From positions 2,790,001 to 2,854,000 of the forward strand of contig JAHWDD010000002.1 of assembly GCA_023897205.1 (NCBI GenBank): DNA of 64,000 bases. The letters run 5' to 3'. Each line of letters begins with the position of its first letter. Position 1 is the first letter of the stretch. A model generated the notes under the pieces. It worked only from the letters and a program-made list of their open reading frames with translations, searched no databases and had not been told where the DNA came from. A program made the position numbers and the translations under genes. Of this stretch, positions 56,252-64,000 are shown piece by piece. The stretch comes from Exophiala sp. HKRS030 (lineage: Eukaryota > Ascomycota > Eurotiomycetes > Chaetothyriales > Herpotrichiellaceae).

Positions 56252-58054
56252 TCACTGTACCATTTCCGGCTTCTCCTTTTTCTTCCCACCATTCTGACCA
56301 TTCTCTGGATCCATGGCCGCTACAGAAGATGACTTTCTTGTTGTTCTCCGCCTCCTTCTCCGTCTTCTCCGGTGACCCAACCAGTCACCACCACCATCAG
56401 AGTCTGTCATGTCCGTGTCGAACCCTTCTCCTTCCCTCCCGAGCGTGCCACCTTCGTCCCTCCGTTCGACCTCATTCTTCCGCGCCTCGGCCTCCTGCTC
56501 TTGCCTCTTGGCCTCCTGCTTCGCCCGCCACTTCCACAGGAAATACGCCCCCAGCGTCAGTGCGGTCAGGCTGACGCTCACGAGCCAAAAGATCCAAAAG
56601 TACGACGACACCGTCGGAGGGGAGGCGGTCAGGTCGAAAAAGTTGGTCGACACGATGGCCGCGACGAAGGTGGCGGGCAGAAAGGTCATCTGCAAGAACT
56701 GCATCGTCTTGTTGCTGTCGGCGTCTTCCTTGTTGGCTTCGTTGTCGCGGAGGGCGATCTTGCCCTTGATGAAGTCCAAGGCGTCCCGGGTCCGAGATTG
56801 CAAGTACTGGCTCGTCGAGATGTCGTTCTCGATCAGGTGGAGGATGTTGGCGAGCTTTTCCTCCATGTGCGGGTTGGCGCGGTGGACGTACGTCCTGTAC
56901 GACGCCGTCGTCGTTCCTGCCGCCCCTGTCGTCAGCATCTTGTCGTCGAGAAAGGTCATTGTCTCCAACAGAAACTTGGCGAGCGACTGTTGAAAGTCCA
57001 AGGAGCGTCGGATGTATTGGAGTTGCGTGGTGATGGTGTCGAATTGCTCCAGAGACCCGATCCCGGCGTCGCGCGACAAATACTCAAAGTGCGCCACGGC
57101 CTTGCAGAGACGGTTGACCTCCCAGGCTGCGTGGTCGAAGTAGATGTGCAACAAAACTGTAGGGACGTGTAATGGGTGCAGGTACCATCGAGAACCGGCT
57201 TTCAGGAGACGGCGTTTTAAGTCGCCCACGGCGGCATCGGTCGTGCCGTCGAGGAGAGCTCGAGTCTGACCGTTGTCGAGCGAGTGTGACATGGCGAAGG
57301 ACCAGAGAAAGGGGTCCTCGCGGCGAGGCTCCTCTCGTTCGCGAAGTTGGAGACGATAGCGGTCCACGAGTATTGGGCTTCTTGGTTGTTTGGGTTTTGC
57401 TTCAACCTGGAGTTGGACTTGTCGTGCTGGACGGAGGACAAAGGGAAAGTTGACTACAATTCCTACAGGAGGAAGCTCGTAAGAACGATCATGGACATGA
57501 CAATATAAGTGCAAACACATACCAATTCTGACAGCTCGTGAGGGACTGATACTATCGTCCCACACTGTTTTGCGCTGGAAATTGCCAACCTCTCGACACA
57601 TCAGTCGCAACCAGGTATATTCTCGGTTGAGGTCCCATTGGTGTATGAGGTCTTGCATCTCGCTCGGGATGAAAGGTAGATGGGCGATCTGTCGGTCTTC
57701 TGCATGGAGGAGCTTGTGACGGCGAGGGACTTGGCTAAACTTCAGGGCTGGTCTTGTGCAGAGCAGTCGTAAGGCCAGGCGACCTCCTTGGGGAACTTCG
57801 GGGTGATAAGCATCGAACAAGTCCTCCGGTAGTCTTCGAGACACAGGATAAGTCCGGTCGAGAATGCGGACACCTTGAGAGTTGGATTCCCAGATGTCAA
57901 GGGTTGCTGCTTTGAACAGAGAATGGCGATCTTGCTTCTCGAGGTCATTGTATGCTGTTTGCTCGTCATCAATGATTGCGAAGAGCGACGTCCGGATTGG
58001 GTCATAGACAAATTCATCCACACCTTCGTGGATTGGTTCGGTCGACTCACTCAT
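56252..58054 (-). CDS. CorA-like Mg2+ transporter family protein
   Basis: Exons 58054-57523 and 57462-56252 encode 580 residues. The intron is 60 nt, a multiple of three without an in-frame stop, but has consensus ends (GTATGT, CTGTAG) and removal joins RAVRI to GIVVNFPF. The N-terminal soluble domain is followed by a long helical region (HLIENDISTSQYLQ, then RDALDFIKGKIAL), the stalk helix with MQFLQMTFLPATFVAAIVSTNFF in TM1, and TM2 from WIFWLVSVSLTALTLGAYFLW. This is the usual C-terminal layout of fungal CorA-like proteins; the classical GMN motif is absent, so transport is unproven. The C-terminal ~80 residues are highly charged with a poly-Arg run. Confidence 0.87.
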   Translation of the reverse strand: MSESTEPIHEGVDEFVYDPIRTSLFAIIDDEQTAYNDLEKQDRHSLFKAATLDIWESNSQGVRILDRTYPVSRRLPEDLFDAYHPEVPQGGRLALRLLCTRPALKFSQVPRRHKLLHAEDRQIAHLPFIPSEMQDLIHQWDLNREYTWLRLMCREVGNFQRKTVWDDSISPSRAVRIGMCLHLYCHVHDRSYELPPVGIVVNFPFVLRPARQVQLQVEAKPKQPRSPILVDRYRLQLREREEPRREDPFLWSFAMSHSLDNGQTRALLDGTTDAAVGDLKRRLLKAGSRWYLHPLHVPTVLLHIYFDHAAWEVNRLCKAVAHFEYLSRDAGIGSLEQFDTITTQLQYIRRSLDFQQSLAKFLLETMTFLDDKMLTTGAAGTTTASYRTYVHRANPHMEEKLANILHLIENDISTSQYLQSRTRDALDFIKGKIALRDNEANKEDADSNKTMQFLQMTFLPATFVAAIVSTNFFDLTASPPTVSSYFWIFWLVSVSLTALTLGAYFLWKWRAKQEAKRQEQEAEARKNEVERRDEGGTLGREGEGFDTDMTDSDGGGDWLGHRRRRRRRRRTTRKSSSVAAMDPENGQNGGKKKEKPEMVQ

Positions 58055-59352
58055 TTTCTAGAAGTCAGTGTACGAGGTATCCGGGGGACTTGAATTTGAG
58101 CATCTCAATAGCCATGCCCATACTCCGTGATCAGCAGCATATTGAGGGCACCTTTTCAAATCAATGGTGTCATGATGGCATCCTACATTGATAACTTGAT
58201 GTGCCCATCTCATCAGAGGGCTTCAAGAAGTCTGTCTCAGGGTGTCTCGCTCGTGATGGTCTAGAATCTTTCGACGCAAGCCACAAGCATGAACCCTGGT
58301 CAAAGTCCTTCCAGATTCATCTTAGTAGCTGAACATCATGTGGGAGTCCATGTCTTCGTCATGGGATTCTGTTGTCGTCCTTCCTTGATACATCATTCTT
58401 GATAATTGGAGCTTCGGTGCATATCTACCCATCTTATGAAAAGGTCCTCCGTGTTATCACTGACAGGCTTGCGGTTTTGTTACAACTTGGGCATGTTGGA
58501 GAGAAGGAATTTCTTTCCGGCTTGGATAAAGTCATGCCGTAGCTTGAACATCTTGGCTTCAACGTGTTACGGAAGGAAAGTACGTACGAGTACGAGTGCG
58601 AGTACGAGCCCGACGTACCTCTCGTATTCCGCAAGGCTTCGATAGATATCCGTACTTCCTTCGGTACAAACAGTATGGAGTAAACGGTCTTCAACTTCGC
58701 CTTTGATCAATGAATACCCCGACTCTCATCTCTCCTCTCACTCTCTCGTCCTCGGTCGATCGCCGGGGGAAGAAGATACCTAATCATGTCTGATCGCTCA
58801 GGTACCAAACTACCTACCCAAGATCATCTAGCTTTCTCCAACTTGGATTTTCTTTACACGACGTAATGTTACTATCCAAGGGACATGACCTGTTGGGGAC
58901 CCCGTGGAGCAATATTATCTATCTAGTCTATGATCCAAACATTGACCGCTTAAGCCGTCTTATACGCTGAATGAAGCAATGATTGACAACTACTCTACCT
59001 TATGGTAGCTATTTCTCCAACGAAATAACTTACTTCAACTCTGCGTTGCCGACTTGGCACAAATTCAGGAAATGCTACTCGGATTCGTCCGAGGTGGTTG
59101 TTCATAGGCTATTCGAGTCTAGGTATGTGCAGCTTCGGTACTCCCGTACAATGATCGTCAGGTCCCAAGATCCCAAAAACCAAGTTGGAGATGGCTTGGG
59201 ACTTTTTTCCCTCAGAACGCATAAAGGCAGAGAGGCGGCCCTAGACCCCCCGAGGTAGAATAGGTCGGGTTTCTGTTTTGCTACAAAAGAATTCAATTAC
59301 CTCAAGGGGGAAAACCGCTGTTCAATCTCGAGACTGATAGTCGGACTGAAAC
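58055..59352. promoter_or_regulatory. Divergent intergenic region
   Basis: 1.3 kb between CorA-like and lactonase starts. An imperfect GAGTAC hexamer array sits at 58581-58608. No gene is supported. Confidence 0.45.
58581..58608. repeat. Imperfect GAGTAC hexamer array
   Basis: About four degenerate TACGAG/GAGTAC units in intergenic sequence. Confidence 0.7.
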
Positions 59353-60689
59353 ATGATGAAGACCATCTTCAGCTTGAGCGTGGCCTCGATCCTAGCATCT
59401 AATGCCCTGGCGCAGTCCAAACCACCTGGAGTGACTACACCGATCGTTGAAGATTGTGGTGGTTTCAACGGTTCTGTCGTCTGTGTAAACAGATATGTAT
59501 GTACAGTACCTGTCCTTGACTCTTTTCTTCACAATATCCCTCTGACAAACATCACCAACAGGCAGCGGTCCTTCCATACCACTTCAACCGATCCATCACG
59601 ACTCTCGAAAAAGAGTATGATTTCCGCAACACCAGCGTGACCAACGCACCTAGCTTCGACCTCTTGCAGGACGCCAACTTTGTCGTCTTCGACAAGGAAC
59701 GCGGTCTGGAATGCCTGGGCGACTCTCCACGGTGGGAATTCATGTTCCCCATCGGCGACTCCGTCCACGAGGCTCCGGTTTACGTCCCCGAGCTGAACAT
59801 GTTGTACATGTCCCAACTCCCCCCGGTCAACGCCGCCCCGGGCGACTACATCGCTCAGCTCGTGGTCAACCTGAACCAGACCCCGCCCACGCTGAGCGAG
59901 TACTTGCCCGACCCCCCCATCTTCGCCCCCAACGGCGGGGTGTACCACGACGGTCTGATCTACTGGGCTTCCAGCGGAGGGTTCGACGACATCGACGGCA
60001 CCGAGCAACGCATCTCCCTGTACACGGTGGACCCCCACACCAACAAGTCCACCGCGATCCTGAACAACTACTACGGTTTCTACTTCAACAACCTCGACGA
60101 CGTGACCGTCTACCCCCCGACGGGCGACCTGTTCTTCACCGACCCCGACTACCCTTGGTTCAACGGTCGCGTCGACACCGCCCCTCAGCTACCGACCGCC
60201 ACTTACCGTTTCGACCCTCGCACGGGGGCCACGTTCTTGGTCGACGACACCATCCAACAACCCAACGGGATCGCCTTCTCGCCCGACGGCAAGACTCTGT
60301 ACGTCACCGAGTCCGGTGCGTTGACGGGAAGCATCGCGCCCGAGGTCGGACCGGGGACGAAACATTACAACACCACCGGACGCAGGTCCATTTATGCCTT
60401 TGACGTCGAGGAAGACGGCACCCGAATCACCAACAAGAGATCCTTCTATCTGGCCCAGAACTACATCCCGGATGGCATCAAGGTGAGCCGCGAAGGGTTC
60501 GTGGTCGCCGCCTCGGGACACGGCCTGGACGTCATCGACCCCAAAGGTCAACTGATCCTACGAGTCCAGGCCAACCACACGGTCTCGAATTTCCAATTCA
60601 CCGGTGACGAGTTCAACACCGTCTGGCTCATGGGCAACAAAGGTATCAGTCGGGTTCAGTGGAACATAACCGGACAGGTACCACGATAA
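59353..60689 (+). CDS. Secreted SMP-30/gluconolactonase-like lactonase
   Basis: Exons 59353-59496 and 59562-60689 encode 423 residues. A signal peptide is clear (MMKTIFSLSVASILASNALA, cleavage near residue 20-21), so the protein is secreted; several N-x-S/T sites follow. The six-blade propeller of the SMP-30/lactonohydrolase family is seen from EAPVYVPELNMLYMSQL, through APNGGVYHDGLIYW, NLDDVTVYPPTGDLFFTD and PNGIAFSPDGKTLYVTES to YIPDGIKVSREGFVVAA, with the repeated Asn/Asp metal ligands of the family in these blades. It probably hydrolyses aldono- or other lactones outside the cell. The second exon is very C-rich in codon third positions. Confidence 0.92.
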
Positions 60690-60751
60690 GACATTTACTA
60701 CCTAGTATAGATAGACAGGAGTCTGAGGGTCCCAAAAAGAAAATTTGAATG

Positions 60752-62656
60752 CTACGCTAAATCCAATATCCAACTACTACTCCCATCGTTTTGTCCTGCC
60801 CCTGTAGTGGTAGTAGTAGTCCCAAACCCCTTCATCATCGCCTCGACGGGTTTCGAACCGATCCACAAACTCTCGCTCCTATCCAAACCCTCTTGGACGT
60901 CCCAACATTCCGTACCGACACCATATATCACGCGGCCGTGCAAGAACCTCTCTCTGACACCCCTCTCGAACCCCCTTTCGTACCAAATGCCTCCACCGTT
61001 CGTGATACCGGTTTCGGTCCCTTCCGTCACCACCGCGTTTGCGCTGCTCGTCGCCACGACCCCGGCAACCACGCGCGCCACGTCCTCCGGCCTGTCGGGC
61101 GGGAGTTGAACGCTCATCCTCCCCCCGCTCTGGGCCAACGCCCGGGGGACCATGACGTTCGTGACGACCGCGTTGATCCTCACCCCGTCCCGTTCGGGGT
61201 CCGGGTCGACGGCACTACGCAGACTCCTGACCAGACCCAGGATACCGTGTTGTGAGATCTGGTAGATGGGTAGACCTGGCGTCTCTTTGAAAGCCGCGAC
61301 GCTCGTGACAAAGGTCAAACTGCGATCGTCCTTGCCTGGTGGTCCTCCTCCCACGGTCTCGTCGGGTCGTGGACTCGAGTAAGGATTGACAATCTTGGGC
61401 TTTTGTTTCGCCTTCGGTGAGTATTTCAGATAAGCCATTGCGATCCTGGCAAACCGCGTGGCCGCCGTCAACGTCTCGCCCAGACCGTAGGGTTCCCGCT
61501 CGATTTCGGAGACGGCCATGCGGAACGTCTTGTTCATACCCGGCCGGTCATGGTCGAACCAGCCGCGTTCGGCCTCGGCCACGGACCGCGCGTGTCCACC
61601 GTCGTCGCCGACCCCGAAAATGGCGTGGTCGACCCTTCCGTACATGGTCGTCGCGAGCTTGAAGAGTTCCAACATGTCCGAGTACCGTGTCATGTCGCAT
61701 TTGTTGAAATGTACCACGTGGGGGGGTGGGAGGGACGAGATGAGTTTGCGCGCTTGGTCGGATGACTTGTCGCCGAAGATGACGCGCGAGCCGGCGGCGT
61801 GAAACTGACGGATCAGAGCTTGACCGGTCTGAGAGGCACCGTTGGTCAGGACTACCACTTTGCCATGGAAGGATTCGTCCGGGAGAAGCGGTGGAGTGAA
61901 GCGGCATGGGTTGCTGGAAGTCGTGACGGCGGTAGACGACGACAGAGATTTCTTGGGTCGGTGGGTGTTGGTAAAGGGGTGAGCAGCAGGTGTCGGGAGA
62001 GCCGGTTTCGGGGAGGTAGGTCCATTGGAAGCGGGTGTGGGAGGCGGTTGAACCGCTGTGGCGGAGGGTGTCGATGTCTGTGATGGAGGTACCGAGACAG
62101 GCTTTGGTGATGTCGGTGTGGCAGGGGTCGATTGAATGGAAGGTACAGCATTGACTACTGTAATCGACTTTGGTGTTTCTGGAGGAGGATTTTGGGCGGC
62201 TTTCTTTTTCTTTTTCGGCGCCGGCGTCGAGGCGGGTGTCTCTGTCCTGGGCACCTCTGGCGTCGGGGGTGGTGGTTGCTGTTCTTTCTTCATGGGGTTC
62301 AGGTCGACCTCGAGCTCGAAGGTGTGAGGTGTCTTTGTGATGGTCTTTCTTCGACGGGTCGGCTTATCAGTGCCGTTTTCTCCGCCGTTCACTTCAAGTG
62401 TCGCTGGCGTTGTTGACCGTGGTGGTGGTGGCGGTGATGATGATGAAGACTTTTCCTGAGCTGTGGGCCTAATGGGAGAACCTGTCTCTGGTGTCTTGAA
62501 CGACTTTGAAGTCTGTCGTGAGATGGGCTCACCGTTCGCAGCGGACGAAGATTCGCTCGCCCATGGGTTAGAGGGGGCTTCACTTGTGGTGGAAGGATTG
62601 TCAATTTCGCTGGTAGAGTCCGATCTTGTGGACTTTTTACGCAACGTTTCCTTCAT
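60752..62656 (-). CDS. SDR fused to long disordered N-terminus, catalytic Lys lost
   Basis: A single-exon gene for 634 residues. The first ~260 residues are Ser/Pro/Thr/Lys-rich and low complexity, with poly-Pro and poly-Lys runs. A short-chain dehydrogenase fold follows: the dinucleotide-binding turn TNGASQTG at residues 271-278, an FGVGDDG segment in place of the usual NNAG, LTFVTSVAAF with the catalytic-Ser-like strand, and Tyr465. The motif reads YQISQ, so the expected YxxxK lysine is Gln469. The NAG-type motif is also altered. The protein is therefore probably a non-catalytic or altered SDR. The start is ATG 62656; the C-terminal 90 residues are family-atypical. Convergent with the lactonase (62 bp). 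Confidence 0.82.
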   Translation of the reverse strand: MKETLRKKSTRSDSTSEIDNPSTTSEAPSNPWASESSSAANGEPISRQTSKSFKTPETGSPIRPTAQEKSSSSSPPPPPRSTTPATLEVNGGENGTDKPTRRRKTITKTPHTFELEVDLNPMKKEQQPPPPTPEVPRTETPASTPAPKKKKKAAQNPPPETPKSITVVNAVPSIQSTPATPTSPKPVSVPPSQTSTPSATAVQPPPTPASNGPTSPKPALPTPAAHPFTNTHRPKKSLSSSTAVTTSSNPCRFTPPLLPDESFHGKVVVLTNGASQTGQALIRQFHAAGSRVIFGDKSSDQARKLISSLPPPHVVHFNKCDMTRYSDMLELFKLATTMYGRVDHAIFGVGDDGGHARSVAEAERGWFDHDRPGMNKTFRMAVSEIEREPYGLGETLTAATRFARIAMAYLKYSPKAKQKPKIVNPYSSPRPDETVGGGPPGKDDRSLTFVTSVAAFKETPGLPIYQISQHGILGLVRSLRSAVDPDPERDGVRINAVVTNVMVPRALAQSGGRMSVQLPPDRPEDVARVVAGVVATSSANAVVTEGTETGITNGGGIWYERGFERGVRERFLHGRVIYGVGTECWDVQEGLDRSESLWIGSKPVEAMMKGFGTTTTTTGAGQNDGSSSWILDLA

Positions 62657-63872
62657 GATGGACAAGCCACGGATGGCTGTTTATAATTCATACTAAGTAC
62701 TTCTCACTTCCACCCTCTCTATCTTCACTATCAGATCAAGAGGGTTTGAAAGAGGGAACTTGGATGAGGTACGAAGGGACGAGCTGCTTCGTACCGGGTA
62801 ATTTAGCGGTTGATTCCAGGTTGGCAGCTCGATGATTCAAGTGGCGCACTTTCAAAGGGGGAGGCGGGGAACGGGACAAGTTGGCAGTACAGCTCCGTGT
62901 CTCGGTGAAGGAGAGAAAAGAACAAGAGAAAGAATTTGTTTATAAAAAGAACATACAACACAAAACGTATTCACTAAAAGACTTCAAATGAAAAAAACCA
63001 AGAGTGCGATAATAAAATACTATTTTGACTAGTTTCCAAACAGGGGGAATTTTGGTCATTGATGAGAAGGAGCTGAGATGATTCAGAATCCGGTGAAATG
63101 GAAACGATTGATTTGTTCGCTTAAGCATCACAATACTACATAAGATACTCCGTATTACTGTAGTGGACAAGTTCTCAATCTGATACACAGGGGATCAAGG
63201 AACAAAGAAAGGCCTTACGAATCTTCACATTTGTGTGTACTATGCAGATTGTACGGAGTGAGATACGCACAAAACACCCGAGCATAAATTGTTCAGTCAT
63301 GCGGAGTATCAGGCCAACCATCACCACCATCTTTATCAATTATGGAAATATAAACACAAGTACATACTCTATTAAAGAACTTCTCAACAAAGATAACAAT
63401 CACCTATTACTGCGTACGGAAGTATCAAATATATGAAAGAAGTCCTCGTGGCTTGAGTCTAGATTCGCGACAACTTGTTCACCAACCATCGATTGGGGCC
63501 TTTTCCGCTTCACCACTTTCTGATTTATAACTCACAGTTACTGCGTAGGTGCGTTGATATCCGAATCTCTCTCTCTCCTCTATCACTGCCTTGTCTACCT
63601 GATGCCCATCTCGTACCTCGTACTTATTGTGTGTCGATCCCTTTGTTGATGAATAACTATCATCTTCTTCGAGAACCGGAATTTCCGGTCTAAGGTGCTG
63701 CACCACACCCTCTTTTGGATTGGGACTATTTTTATATTTTATCTTTGAGGTATATACATACACAAGAAACACACTTTTTGATTTTTCAATCTCAGCGCTG
63801 CCTGACCATACAGACTTGTGGAAGATTTCTCAGACTTGTCCACTCATTCAATCATTTGAAACAGCCGCTACA
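62657..63872. promoter_or_regulatory. Divergent intergenic region
   Basis: 1.2 kb, AT-rich between about 62935 and 63440. It carries a TACTCCGTA copy at 63146-63154 and near matches at 63252 and 63301. No gene is supported. Confidence 0.45.
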
Positions 63873-64000
63873 ATGTTGCCCGACGAACATGAATTGTCCT
63901 ATCGACCGACGTACACCCGCGATCAGCTCGCACTGTACGTCTCCTGTATCGCCCCCGACCCAAGCTACACCCTGTCGACCCTCGAGGCCGAGATCAAAGC
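63873..64000 (+). CDS. Probable arylamine N-acetyltransferase, start only
   Basis: Partial; runs off the right edge. Only 42 full codons are visible from ATG 63873. The pattern RPTYTRDQLALYVSCI followed by TLSTLEAEIKA resembles the N-terminus of fungal arylamine N-acetyltransferases (Y-T-x-x-Q-L-x-x-Y, then a leader helix before the catalytic Cys region). The catalytic Cys, His and Asp lie outside the window, so the call rests on the short N-terminal similarity only. It could be another protein. Confidence 0.4.
   Translation, partial: MLPDEHELSYRPTYTRDQLALYVSCIAPDPSYTLSTLEAEIK

Noticed and set aside
56372..57172. 266-codon plus-strand ORF over the CorA-like gene
   Set aside because: Antisense shadow; Arg/Pro/Val-rich, no domain, and the minus frame is clearly coding.

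Overview
The window is about 64 kb of a filamentous ascomycete (Pezizomycotina) nuclear genome. Supporting this are short spliceosomal introns (mostly 46-110 nt, GT-AG, often with a visible CTRAC branch point), gene spacing near 2 kb, fungus-specific families (Zn2Cys6 regulators, HET domain, SLATT-like two-TM protein, UstYa-like HxxHC protein, NCS1 permease) and housekeeping genes (NDC80, PEX14, an SFI1-like protein). The gene mix is compatible with Eurotiomycetes, but no order or species can be fixed from the sequence. I model 26 genes, two of them cut by the window edges. I see no rRNA, convincing tRNA, transposon or CRISPR. Gene models with introns were checked for reading-frame continuity across every junction.

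Layout. 1-4.4 kb: a Zn2Cys6 regulator (cut at the left edge) divergent from a sugar transporter. 6.2-16.8 kb: a 669-residue coiled-coil protein divergent from a 2,066-residue NACHT-type STAND protein. 17.4-20.7 kb: a second Zn2Cys6 regulator and a SAM methyltransferase. 21.1-26.3 kb: NDC80 and PEX14 sharing a divergent promoter, then an RS-like N-terminal, charged protein. 26.9-37.2 kb: an accessory, metabolism-oriented stretch with a small unknown gene, an NCS1 permease converging on a GH43 glycosidase, a bacterial-type flavin monooxygenase and a DHA1-like MFS exporter. 38.1-47.4 kb: a four-TM glycoprotein, CutC, an SFI1-like protein, a CoA-dependent acyltransferase-like protein and an NmrA-like oxidoreductase. 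48.5-52.9 kb: a possible recognition/cell-death island with a SLATT-like two-TM protein, a HET-domain protein and a small protein made of tandem Gly-Cys decapeptides whose introns fall at repeat borders. 54.9-64 kb: a UstYa-like protein, a CorA-like transporter, a secreted SMP-30-type lactonase, an SDR fused to a long disordered N-terminus and lacking the catalytic lysine, and the start of a probable arylamine N-acetyltransferase.

How genes may work together (inference). The 1-4.4 kb pair looks like a local regulator with its transporter. NCS1, GH43, monooxygenase and MFS form an uptake/catabolism neighbourhood without proof of co-regulation. The SLATT-HET-Cys-repeat trio and the NACHT protein are the best candidates for undescribed biology. 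A nine-base palindrome-like motif (TACGGAGTA) occurs seven times, only outside coding sequence.
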